From Anaeromonas gelatinilytica (GTDB lineage: Bacteria > Bacillota > Clostridia > Tissierellales > SIT17), in contig NZ_WSFU01000129.1 of assembly GCF_016820635.1 (NCBI RefSeq), positions 1 through 41,012 on the forward strand: a stretch of 41,012 nucleotides of DNA, in the 5' to 3' direction. The notes beneath the pieces were generated by a model. That model was not told the DNA's origin and searched no databases. It was given only the letters and a program-made list of their open reading frames with translations. Positions 1-7,204 of the stretch are shown here, piece by piece; position 1 is the stretch's first letter; every line of letters starts with the position of its first letter. The translations under genes were made by a program, and so were the position numbers.

Positions 1-121
1 TTGGAAACCTTATTTTTGGAACAGAAGCTATCTTCTTCTTTCATCAGGCGGAGCCCCTATTGAGACCATAAAAGAATATATTAAAAACCAAGAAACTCCT
101 GATACGGCAAACACCCTCTGA
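1..121 (+). pseudogene. C-terminal end of an IS200/IS605-family TnpA transposase (cut by window edge)
   Basis: The frame ending in TGA at 119-121 reads WKPYFWNRSYLLLSSGGAP and then an IETIKEYIKNQ-type helix. This matches the end of the small HUH (Y1) transposases of the IS200/IS605 family, where FWxRSY, SxGGAPxETxKxYI and a short hydrophilic tail are typical. Only about 40 codons lie in the window, so the catalytic HUH motif and tyrosine cannot be inspected, and whether the gene is intact to the left is unknown. A 16-bp hairpin overlaps the stop codon, as expected for the right end of such an element. The family moves as single-stranded DNA and leaves no terminal inverted repeats or target duplication. 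Assignment rests on these motifs alone. Confidence 0.75.
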
Positions 122-146
122 ATCGAAGATTTCAGAGGGTGTTTGC
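107..146. repeat. Perfect 16-bp inverted repeat (IS right-end hairpin and/or terminator)
   Basis: GCAAACACCCTCTGAA at 107-122 is exactly complementary to 131-146, with an 8-nt loop. It overlaps the TnpA stop codon and ends 15 bp before the erm stop codon. There is no T-tract on either side, so an IS end hairpin fits better than a classical terminator, although it may still stop erm transcripts. Confidence 0.7.
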
Positions 147-160
147 GCCTTAATGCATGG

Positions 161-1033
161 TCAATTACTGATAACACTTCGATGCCTTTTATCAATCTTT
201 TTTTGTTGAGATATTAATTTATTTGTAGCACCTTTTACTAATTGTTTCTTTTCTATAGAAACTCCTTTAATATAATACTCAAATAATCCAATCCACTGTT
301 CTAATTTTATTTCTGTGGGTCTCGCAGATATACCAAATTTAAATTGTTGAGATAATTTCTTAAATTGTTTATGAGTAAATATTTTTTTTAGTCTTTTTTT
401 AAGATCTTTTCCTTGTTGAGAAAATATATAAGAAATAAAATCAGAATACTCTATAAGATACTCTCTATTAATCAAATATTCTTGTCTTTTTTTTATCTTT
501 AATAGCACACTATCTACATTTGGTACAGGTATAAAGTCTGTTTTCTTAAGCCCATAAACAATTGATAATTCAAAATATGGTTTTATCATAAGCGATCTAA
601 GACATTCATTATTATATGGAAAACCTGCATACTTTTGTGCGGCTTCCTTTTGAATAATTAGATATGTCTCTTCAGGTGGATTATCTCTTGAAGTAATCTT
701 TGATAATATTTGTGCTGTTATATTATAAGGAATACTAGAAAATATTTTATACTTCTCTTTATATGGCAATTTATAATTTAAAAAATCTCCAAAAACCAAT
801 TCCACATTATCATAACTACTTAAACATATCTTTAAATTTTCATACAATTTCTTGTCATATTCTATAGCTATTACTTTTGAACATAATTTAGACAACTGTC
901 TTGTAATTATGCCTTTTCCTGGTCCTATTTCAAAAACTATATCATCAGAATCTATATTACTTGTTTTAATCAATTTTTCTACTAATCGATCACTCTTTAA
1001 AAAATTTTGTGTATATTTTAATTTTCTTTTCAT
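161..1033 (-). CDS. erm: Erm-type 23S rRNA (adenine-N6)-methyltransferase
   Basis: This 290-residue protein is a KsgA/Dim1/Erm-superfamily Rossmann methyltransferase. Visible motifs are QNFL (9-12), the SAM-binding motif I EIGPGKG (35-41), an acidic residue at Glu58, GDF near 82-84 and the catalytic motif IV SIPYNIT (100-106). Erm enzymes methylate A2058 of 23S rRNA and give resistance to macrolides, lincosamides and streptogramin B. A strong AAGGAG site sits 8 nt before the ATG. Two points favour Erm over the housekeeping KsgA: the upstream leader with an Arg-Leu-Arg peptide, and a basic C-terminal tail (about residues 260-290) as in ErmD-like enzymes. Oddities: motif IV begins with Ser where Erm and KsgA usually have Asn, and the protein is longer than the usual 245-260 residues. 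The subclass is not assigned. It lies next to an IS200-type remnant. Confidence 0.85.
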   Translation of the reverse strand: MKRKLKYTQNFLKSDRLVEKLIKTSNIDSDDIVFEIGPGKGIITRQLSKLCSKVIAIEYDKKLYENLKICLSSYDNVELVFGDFLNYKLPYKEKYKIFSSIPYNITAQILSKITSRDNPPEETYLIIQKEAAQKYAGFPYNNECLRSLMIKPYFELSIVYGLKKTDFIPVPNVDSVLLKIKKRQEYLINREYLIEYSDFISYIFSQQGKDLKKRLKKIFTHKQFKKLSQQFKFGISARPTEIKLEQWIGLFEYYIKGVSIEKKQLVKGATNKLISQQKKIDKRHRSVISN

Positions 1034-1052
1034 TAATCATTCTCCTTAATTT

Positions 1053-1149
1053 GCTATTTTAAATTTCTAAATAGCACGGATCATGACTATTCAAATTTCA
1101 TATTAAAAATTTTTATTTTTATTTGAAAAGGCTAGGTCACGAACCGTGC
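1053..1149 (-). promoter_or_regulatory. Attenuator fold between the erm leader peptide and erm
   Basis: On the minus strand the 14-nt segment 1149-1136 pairs with 1087-1074 with two mismatched positions; one of them can form a G-U pair in RNA. The fold is extended by an A/T stem (1121-1128 with 1090-1097). A competing small stem, GCTATTT/AAATAGC (1053-1059 with 1069-1075), shares the 3' arm and lies immediately before the erm ribosome site. Mutually exclusive stems placed directly after a stalling peptide are the hallmark of erm translational attenuation. I see no strong direct pairing to the AAGGAG itself, so the exact switch is inferred. Confidence 0.6.
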
Positions 1150-1150
1150 C

Positions 1151-1195
1151 TTATCCTCTCAATCTAATATAGAAAATACAACCATTTAATATCAT
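1151..1195 (-). CDS. Macrolide-type leader peptide MILNGCIFYIRLRG
   Basis: A 14-codon ORF with its own GGGAGG site (1203-1208) seven nt before the ATG. The peptide ends in Arg-Leu-Arg-Gly-stop. The +X+ motif (Arg/Lys-X-Arg/Lys) is the established macrolide-dependent ribosome stalling signal, and RLR occurs in the ErmD/ErmK and ErmX leaders. The downstream stems and erm start at 1033 fit drug-induced translation of erm. The ORF is too short to be supported by length; the support is the motif, ribosome site and position. Confidence 0.75.
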   Translation of the reverse strand: MILNGCIFYIRLRG

Positions 1196-1307
1196 ACAAA
1201 TACCTCCCATTTTCATTAGTCATATTCTTTGAAAACTAAATTTTTAATTACTACTTACTATATTTCCTGTATTTTTTTAATAAAATTTATCTCATTTTTT
1301 ACTCTAT

Positions 1308-1337
1308 AAAAAAATACACAGGCTGGCTACCTGTGTA
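1308..1337 (-). terminator. Intrinsic terminator in the erm leader (second)
   Basis: TACACAGG (1315-1322) pairs perfectly with CCTGTGTA (1330-1337) across a 7-nt loop. On the minus strand it is followed by seven T residues (1314-1308). It lies between the upstream leader peptide and the RLR leader peptide, so full-length erm mRNA started upstream must read through it. Confidence 0.75.
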
Positions 1338-1545
1338 TTGAATAATCGGAAAAATCATTAAAAATATAGAAGAAATCCCTATTTATATTTTTATAAATAT
1401 GCTTAAAAAATTCTAAAGAAATCTCTTCAACAAAACAACCCATAATATATTTTCATTAAGAGCTTTTTAAAAACTTTTAAATGTTACTTACAATTTCATG
1501 TATTCATTAAAAACATTGGCTTTTTCATTATATTTAAACACATAC

Positions 1546-1571
1546 AAAAAAAGGGTAGATTTGTCTATCCC
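1546..1571 (-). terminator. Intrinsic terminator in the erm leader (first)
   Basis: A stem formed by 1553-1559 and 1564-1571 with one bulge, followed on the minus strand by seven T residues (1552-1546). It is about 100 nt downstream of the first leader peptide. A further small hairpin, CTCTAC/GTAGAG (1638-1643 with 1650-1655), lies between them and could be part of an antitermination switch. Confidence 0.65.
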
Positions 1572-1673
1572 TCTTTAACATATTTATCTCTATCATTAAT
1601 AAGGTTTTCTTAAAAATAGGCAGACTAATCCCGACTACTCTACACACAAGTAGAGCCTTTAAACACTATTAAA

Positions 1674-1718
1674 TTAGTTATATAAAGTATAAAATCGAGA
1701 TCTAAATATTCCACACAT
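1674..1718 (-). CDS. Second, upstream leader peptide MCGIFRSRFYTLYN
   Basis: A 14-codon ORF with a GGAGGG site (1729-1734) ten nt before the ATG, placed directly behind a good promoter and followed by hairpins and a terminator with a T-tract. It contains Arg-Ser-Arg, again a +X+ arrangement. The layout of promoter, short peptide and terminator resembles transcriptional attenuators of ermK and of antibiotic-resistance ABC-F genes. Whether it serves erm, or is left from another resistance gene lost from this spot, cannot be told. Confidence 0.55.
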   Translation of the reverse strand: MCGIFRSRFYTLYN

Positions 1719-1753
1719 TTTTAAGCAACCCTCCATCCATTTTAAGTACTAAT

Positions 1754-1782
1754 ATGATACCATATATCTCTATTATTTACAA
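1754..1782 (-). promoter_or_regulatory. Predicted sigma-A promoter for the erm leader transcript
   Basis: On the minus strand TTGTAA (1782-1777), a 17-bp spacer and TATCAT (1759-1754) lie about 36 nt before the ATG of the first leader peptide. This is the best promoter match found upstream of erm. No comparably good promoter was seen between the second terminator and the RLR peptide. Confidence 0.55.
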
Positions 1783-1913
1783 ACACATTTAAATATTATA
1801 TACAAACATGATAAATCATAATGTATTGACACTAAAAATCTAACGACTTTACTAAAAAATATGAATAATATACCTATAAATTTGTAAAGATATTTTTAGG
1901 AGGTGTATTTAAA

Positions 1914-2393
1914 ATGACTATTAATCTTAATCAAAAAGAAAGAACACTTTTAGAAGATCAAAAGAGTCATGAAGAGATATGCATAAAAAAATATAATGAT
2001 TATGCAAATCAAGCTCAGGATCCACAACTTAAACAATTATTTAAAACATATGCAGGACAGGAGGAACAACATCTTAATACAATCAATCAGATTTTGTCTG
2101 GACAAATGCCAAATATGGGAGGACAACAAAGCCAACAACAAAATCAACAAGCAAATCCTCAAAGTTCTCAACAAAATGAAAGTACAGGCATGAATAGTCA
2201 AAAGGATGCTGATCTCTGTACTGATATACTAATGACAGAAAAGTATGTATCAGGTACATATGATACAGCAATTTTTGAATTTAGAGATGCAAATATACGT
2301 CAAACACTTAATCACATACAAAAAGAAGAACAACAACATGGTGAGGGTGTTTTCAACTATATGCAAAGCCATGGTATGTACAACATCCAATAA
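1914..2393 (+). CDS. CotF-like spore coat protein (ferritin-like coat F domain)
   Basis: A 159-residue soluble protein with an N-terminal helical segment (about 8-65: LLEDQKSHEEICIKKYNDYA, QEEQHLNTI), a Gln/Asn/Ser-rich linker (about 68-95) and a C-terminal helical segment (DADLCTDILMTEKYVSGTYD, QKEEQQHGEGVF). The paired helices with ExxH-type residues and the LMTEKYxSGxYDTAIFEF signature fit the coat F domain of spore coat proteins, a ferritin-like fold. It is expected in the spore coat. An AGGAGGTG site lies 9 nt upstream. The gene is monocistronic, faces away from erm and ends in a strong bidirectional terminator. No clear sporulation-sigma promoter could be picked out in the AT-rich upstream DNA. 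Confidence 0.75.
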   Translation: MTINLNQKERTLLEDQKSHEEICIKKYNDYANQAQDPQLKQLFKTYAGQEEQHLNTINQILSGQMPNMGGQQSQQQNQQANPQSSQQNESTGMNSQKDADLCTDILMTEKYVSGTYDTAIFEFRDANIRQTLNHIQKEEQQHGEGVFNYMQSHGMYNIQ

Positions 2394-2427
2394 TAAAACC
2401 TTTTAGAAATACTTATAATGAAATATA

Positions 2428-2486
2428 TAAAGTGCACCTTTAAAGATTAGATTAAATTCAATATCTAACCTTTTGAGTGCACTTTA
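2428..2486. terminator. Bidirectional terminator between convergent genes
   Basis: TAAAGTGCAC (2428-2437) pairs with GTGCACTTTA (2477-2486), and an inner stem (about 2442-2450 with 2464-2472) continues the helix. It lies between the convergent CotF-like gene and the L,D-transpeptidase gene. Confidence 0.75.
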
Positions 2487-2499
2487 CAATTTTAAACTA

Positions 2500-3990
2500 C
2501 TAATAACAAATAACAGGAGTCTCTGGTACAATATTATTATATATTGCCTTAGCTACATCATATGGACAATTTATACAACCATGTGAGCCATTTGTCTTAT
2601 ATATTTGGCCTCCAAATTGACTTCTCCAAGTAGCGTCATGAATTCCTATACCTCCATTAAAAGGCATCCAAAAGGTAACAGGAGAAGCATAATCATCTCC
2701 TCTTAATATAACATCCTTCACCTTATACTTTAACCTATAAATTCCTGGAGGTGTCGTATGGTTCTGACTTATATTACCTGTAACAATATCTCCTTGAGCT
2801 ATTAATGAACCATTTTTATAATACCATATATGCTGATTAGTTAAATCTATCTCGACATAAGTATTTCCAATATCATTTTTACCATGAACAAAAGCAGTTT
2901 GACTATATTCTGGATCCCTTGTTATCGTATTTCCATCTTCTATGGCTGAAATTAAATTTTCTGTTTCTTTAGTTTTATTAATATACCAGCCATAATCCCC
3001 ACCACCTATTCTTATTGTTTTTCCAGATGATGTAACAAAATTTCTCGTTTTACCTATTGTATCATAATTTTCAGAAAGTACATTTACATATTCTTTCACT
3101 TTTTCTTCATCAATTTTAACCTTAAAGTTCTTATCAACTTTAAGCCATTTATTTATTATAGAACCATCTAAAACTTCTTTTCCTTCTTCAAATGTATATA
3201 TTATTTTTGAAGATACATATCTATCAAGTGTCTTCTTAGTTTCTACAACTTTTTTAGAATTTGAAGTGTATTTAGGCTTTACATAACAATCTATTGATTC
3301 TAAATCTATTTCAGTTTCTCCACTAACTATTGAATCTGCTACATGAGAATATAAAATATCTTTATCTACTTTTGTTCCCAATACCTCATCTACTATTTCA
3401 TATTTATTATCTACATACTTTAAAGTAGCATTTTGAGGTTCAATTACATTATTACTATTAAAAAATGAGAGTTCATCTATTTGTTCTTTCAGTAATTTTT
3501 CATCATATGAAACTTCTACTATTTCTTTAGAATCCTTCCCATTAAAACATTCTAAAACCCATTTAAAAGGATTTTGATTATCTTTAAATTTTTCAAATTC
3601 TTTATCCGAACTATATTCTAATCCTATATCCTTTGCTTTTATTTCTTCAATATTACCTCCCCGTTCTTTTAATTTCAATGTATAAGACTTAAGCTGAGAC
3701 GACATTACCACTTTCACTTCTTCTACTGTTTGGCCTGAAACATCAATACCATTGATTTTAGTCCCAAAATAAAAATGATTCATGAAATATTTTACCATTC
3801 CAAAATAAATAATAATTAAAGTACAAAGAAAAATCATTATAGGTATAATAATTTTTTTATACTTTTTTATTGAACTTTCTTCTAGATTCTTTTCCAAATC
3901 CTCTTCTATTTTTTCTTCTTCTTTATCTATATCATCTCCTATTTTTTCTTCTGTTGTATTTTCAATCGGGTTATCTAATTCCTTATCCAT
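2500..3990 (-). CDS. Membrane-anchored L,D-transpeptidase (YkuD) with PG-binding module
   Basis: A 496-residue type II membrane protein. It has a Glu/Asp/Lys-rich cytoplasmic tail (1-45), one membrane segment (about 47-67), a large external region with VanW-type peptidoglycan-binding_4 features (FYFGTKINGIDVSGQTVEEV near 73-92), and a C-terminal YkuD domain (about 373-496). The catalytic motif is complete: IHD near 450 and SHGCIN at 469-474, with Cys472 as nucleophile. Such enzymes make 3-3 (L,D) peptidoglycan crosslinks and are carbapenem-sensitive but resistant to most other beta-lactams; they are common in clostridia. An AGAGGTGATG site precedes the ATG. It appears to be a single-gene unit. 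Confidence 0.9.
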   Translation of the reverse strand: MDKELDNPIENTTEEKIGDDIDKEEEKIEEDLEKNLEESSIKKYKKIIIPIMIFLCTLIIIYFGMVKYFMNHFYFGTKINGIDVSGQTVEEVKVVMSSQLKSYTLKLKERGGNIEEIKAKDIGLEYSSDKEFEKFKDNQNPFKWVLECFNGKDSKEIVEVSYDEKLLKEQIDELSFFNSNNVIEPQNATLKYVDNKYEIVDEVLGTKVDKDILYSHVADSIVSGETEIDLESIDCYVKPKYTSNSKKVVETKKTLDRYVSSKIIYTFEEGKEVLDGSIINKWLKVDKNFKVKIDEEKVKEYVNVLSENYDTIGKTRNFVTSSGKTIRIGGGDYGWYINKTKETENLISAIEDGNTITRDPEYSQTAFVHGKNDIGNTYVEIDLTNQHIWYYKNGSLIAQGDIVTGNISQNHTTPPGIYRLKYKVKDVILRGDDYASPVTFWMPFNGGIGIHDATWRSQFGGQIYKTNGSHGCINCPYDVAKAIYNNIVPETPVICY

Positions 3991-4222
3991 GACATCACCT
4001 CTTTTACCTACAACAAAATTAAAATAAATCCTCTATTTTTTTAATAAGTTTACATTCCATTTTATGCAAAAATATTTAAAATTAAAACAATTATTTTTCA
4101 CTATTTTTACTACATTGTTTAACAAAATAAGTCCTTTTATTTTTAAAATATATCTTTTCTTAGTTTTAAAAACGGTTCTGTTTGTCCAATCCTTTTCATA
4201 CTATTAAAATGGAGGTGATATT

Positions 4223-5314
4223 TTGGTTAAAAAAACAATTTCCATTATGATAATCTTCATTTTAATATCTAATGTTATTTGGGCTTCATCTAATGATGAT
4301 CAAATTAAAGCAAAAGTTATTTCTGTTATAAATAATTATTCTAAAGAGGAATCTGAAATAAACAATCAATTAATAGAGGCCAAAATATTAGAAGGAAATC
4401 ATAAGAATGAAGTTATAACTATAAAACGATCCGTAGATAAATATTCACTATATGGATTCATGTTAAAAGAAGGCGACACAGTCCTGGTAGAATTGCATTT
4501 AGACAATAATTCTTTAAGCGGGAATATAGTTGATATCTGGAGAGTAAATCATTTAAAAACTCTTGGAATAATCTTTCTAGTTTCTTTAGTTATCTTTGGT
4601 AGATTAAAGGGAATATTATCTTTAACAGCACTCATTTTTTCTGGATTGATTATTGTCAAATTTCTAATTCCTTCAGTGTTAAAGGGATATGATGCTGTAT
4701 TTATTTCAATAATTTCCGCCATTTTAATTAGCGTTGTAAGTTTTATATTAATAGCAGGGTTTACAAGAAAAACATTAATTGCTATTTTAGGCACAATCGG
4801 TGGTACAATCACCGCCGGTGTACTATCTCATATATATATAAATTTAACTAGAATAACAGGTTTAGCAGATGAAGACGTTATGTTTATGGTATCAAATCTA
4901 GGTATTAAACTAGATTATAAAGGTTTATATATGGGGGCTATTATAATAGGAACTATCGGTGTAGTCATGGATGTAAGTATGTCAATAACATCTTCAATAT
5001 TTGAAATAAAAAGTCAGTCTCCAAATATAAAATTTATTTACTTATTTGAATCAGGATTAAAAATTGGTAAAGATGTTATGTCCACAATGGTAAATACTCT
5101 TGTTTTAGCATATGTAGGTAGTTTTATGCCTCTATTAATAATATATCTTTCCTCTGATTCAAATTTTTTATATTCTATAAATACAGAACTCTTAGCAGTA
5201 GAAATAATACGATCTTTATGTGGAAGTATAGGTCTTATCTTTACTATACCTTTAACATGTTTTATCGCTGCTTACTCAGTACATAACAATAAGAATATTA
5301 AAAAATATAGATAA
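4223..5314 (+). CDS. YibE/F-family multi-pass membrane protein
   Basis: A 363-residue protein with an N-terminal signal-like segment (MVKKTISIMIIFILISNVIWA), an external beta-rich segment (about 25-110) and at least seven membrane helices, including LGIIFLVSLVIFGRLKGILSL and SIISAILISVVSFILIAG. The motif GIxLDYKGLYMGAIIIGTIGVVMDVSMSI is characteristic of the YibE/F family, whose function is unknown (transport has been suggested). The start is a TTG at 4223, chosen because GGAGGTGAT (4211-4219) lies directly upstream; no ATG is available at that distance. It diverges from the L,D-transpeptidase, and the roughly 230-bp gap between them must hold both promoters. A hairpin follows the gene. Confidence 0.85.
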   Translation: MVKKTISIMIIFILISNVIWASSNDDQIKAKVISVINNYSKEESEINNQLIEAKILEGNHKNEVITIKRSVDKYSLYGFMLKEGDTVLVELHLDNNSLSGNIVDIWRVNHLKTLGIIFLVSLVIFGRLKGILSLTALIFSGLIIVKFLIPSVLKGYDAVFISIISAILISVVSFILIAGFTRKTLIAILGTIGGTITAGVLSHIYINLTRITGLADEDVMFMVSNLGIKLDYKGLYMGAIIIGTIGVVMDVSMSITSSIFEIKSQSPNIKFIYLFESGLKIGKDVMSTMVNTLVLAYVGSFMPLLIIYLSSDSNFLYSINTELLAVEIIRSLCGSIGLIFTIPLTCFIAAYSVHNNKNIKKYR

Positions 5315-5350
5315 TATAATAATATTTTATAACAAAAATCTACATTTAAA

Positions 5351-5369
5351 GGGAGCCTAAAAGGCTCCC
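5351..5369. terminator. Bidirectional terminator
   Basis: GGGAGCC (5351-5357) and GGCTCCC (5363-5369) form a tight hairpin between the convergent YibE/F and putP genes. Confidence 0.7.
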
Positions 5370-5377
5370 CATTACAT

Positions 5378-6859
5378 TTAACATTTATATTTTACAATTG
5401 AATCAAATTCATCTTGAATCTCTTGAGAAGGTTCTTTATCTAAAATACTTACTACTATAATCACTATACAAGATAAAAGAAAAGCAGGAACCATTTCATA
5501 TAATTCAAATATTCCACCTTTTAAATTTCCCCAAATAAATACTGTAGCACCTCCAACAATCATTCCGAATACAGTGCTTAATTTTGTCATTTTCTTCCAA
5601 AATAATGAAAATAAAACTACCGGTCCAAAAGCCGATCCAAATCCTGCCCATGCATTAGAAACAATATCTAATACAGAACTATCTGGATTTAATGCAATAA
5701 TATATGCAATAACAGCTACTGCTAAAACAGTAATCCTACTCACCATTAAAAGTTGCTTCTGTGTTGCATTTTTATTAAGAATTGATTTATAGAGATCTTC
5801 TGAAAAAGCTGATGCAGTAACTAATAACTGTGAATCTGCTGTACTCATAATAGCAGCTAAAACAGCAGCTAAAAACACACCTGCTATAATAGAAGGAAGT
5901 AATCCATCAATCATAATCATAAATACTTGTTCAGAATCTAATAAAGTTTCTGGAATAATAACTCTTCCTACCATACCAATAGCAATAGCTGCGCCTAAAC
6001 TTATAACAACCCAAGACATAGCAATTTTTTTTGATGTTTTTATCTGAGAAGAAGATTTTATAGCCATAAAACGAACTAATATATGAGGTTGTCCAAAATA
6101 TCCTAATCCCCAAGCAAGAGATGATAAAATTACCAATAATCCTAATGAATTACCCTCTGCATCGGTAAAAGGAACTAAGAATTCTCCATTCATACTTCTA
6201 ATACTATCTAAAATATTAAATGGTCCCCCGTTTGTAAAAATACCAACAATAGGTAAAACTACAACAGCAACAAACATGACAATTCCTTGAATAAAATCCG
6301 TAGTACTAACTGCCATAAATCCACCCAAAAACGTATATCCTACAATAACTATAGCTCCTATAGTAAGAGCTAAAGTATAATCTAAGCCAAATACTGTCCC
6401 AAAAAGTTTTCCTCCTGCTACAAATCCTGATGCTGTATAAACCGCAAAATAAAATACAATAATAATAGAAGATATCACTTTCAAAGTATTTTTATCATCT
6501 CTAAATCTATTTCCAAAATAAGATGAAAGTGTCAATGAGTCTCCCGCTATTTCAGTATATTTTCTAAGTCTTTTCGCAATAAACTGCCAATTTAAAAATG
6601 TACCTACTCCTAAACCTAATGCCAACCATATAGATCCAAATCCTGAAATATAGGCAGCACCTGGAAGTCCCATCAAAAGCCATGCACTCATATCCGAAGC
6701 CTGTGCACTCATAGCAGTAACCCAGCTTCCAAGCCTTCTACCTCCTAGCACATAATCAGATAAATTTGCTGTTTTCTTATAATAATAAACACCTATTCCC
6801 AACATCAATCCTAAATACAATATAAAAGCTATTAATATTGCTAAACTACCTTCCACCAT
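5378..6859 (-). CDS. putP: Sodium/proline symporter (SSS family)
   Basis: A 493-residue, 12-13 helix membrane protein of the solute:sodium symporter family, close to PutP in length and sequence. Landmarks are SDYVLGGRRLGSWVTAMSAQASDMSAWLLMGLPG near 34-67, WLALGLGVGTFLNW, the SSS signature region GYTFLGGFMAVSTTDFIQG, and SxADSQLLVTASAF. It imports proline with sodium, for nutrition (Stickland metabolism in clostridia) or as an osmolyte. AAGGAGAAAA precedes the ATG. The 345-bp upstream region holds two inverted repeats (6971-6993 and 7007-7045). No proline-degradation gene is adjacent. Confidence 0.9.
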   Translation of the reverse strand: MVEGSLAILIAFILYLGLMLGIGVYYYKKTANLSDYVLGGRRLGSWVTAMSAQASDMSAWLLMGLPGAAYISGFGSIWLALGLGVGTFLNWQFIAKRLRKYTEIAGDSLTLSSYFGNRFRDDKNTLKVISSIIIVFYFAVYTASGFVAGGKLFGTVFGLDYTLALTIGAIVIVGYTFLGGFMAVSTTDFIQGIVMFVAVVVLPIVGIFTNGGPFNILDSIRSMNGEFLVPFTDAEGNSLGLLVILSSLAWGLGYFGQPHILVRFMAIKSSSQIKTSKKIAMSWVVISLGAAIAIGMVGRVIIPETLLDSEQVFMIMIDGLLPSIIAGVFLAAVLAAIMSTADSQLLVTASAFSEDLYKSILNKNATQKQLLMVSRITVLAVAVIAYIIALNPDSSVLDIVSNAWAGFGSAFGPVVLFSLFWKKMTKLSTVFGMIVGGATVFIWGNLKGGIFELYEMVPAFLLSCIVIIVVSILDKEPSQEIQDEFDSIVKYKC

Positions 6860-6970
6860 AAGTTTTCTCCTTTTACATTTATTTTTATCACATTAATCAT
6901 AATATTCTAGTATTTATTCTACTAAATAGATGTAGTTTAGATTTAAAATATTATTTCTTATAATAAAAAA

Positions 6971-6993
6971 AATAAAACGTTGCACGTTTTATT
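6971..6993 (-). terminator. Hairpin with minus-strand T-tract
   Basis: AATAAAACGT (6971-6980) pairs perfectly with 6984-6993 across a 3-nt loop. On the minus strand an eight-T run follows, so it should terminate leftward transcripts coming from the ABC operon before they enter putP. Confidence 0.6.
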
Positions 6994-7006
6994 AAAGTGT
7001 AATCAC

Positions 7007-7045
7007 AATCGTTATAAAAATTAATTGCCATAAATTATAACGATT
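7007..7045. promoter_or_regulatory. 10-bp inverted repeat upstream of putP (possible operator)
   Basis: AATCGTTATA (7007-7016) is repeated in inverse orientation at 7036-7045, with 19 nt between. No T-tract follows on either strand. Its place between the ABC operon and putP suggests a protein-binding site, but no cognate regulator is obvious. Confidence 0.3.
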
Positions 7046-7136
7046 ATTTATCTACTTGTCAAATGGAAATAAAAAACAAAAATTATAATACTTATTTTTT
7101 CTTTTCACCAAATATAAATTCATTTTCCTAAATATC

Positions 7137-7194
7137 TGTAGACACATCATTTTTTTATTCATGGTTTTATAATATTTAACATGATGTGTCTACA
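7137..7194. repeat. 14-bp perfect inverted repeat after the ABC operon
   Basis: TGTAGACACATCAT at 7137-7150 is complementary to 7181-7194, separated by 30 nt. It begins 10 bp beyond the end of the ABC operon. A T-rich stretch follows only on the plus strand, so as a terminator it would act rightward, where no plus-strand gene is seen. Confidence 0.5.
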
Positions 7195-7204
7195 ATTTTT
7201 CCTC

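Noticed and set aside
1632-1660. tRNA-like or riboswitch-like fold with a CTCTAC/GTAGAG hairpin in the erm leader
   Set aside because: No cloverleaf or known aptamer core can be drawn; it is better explained as part of the attenuator.
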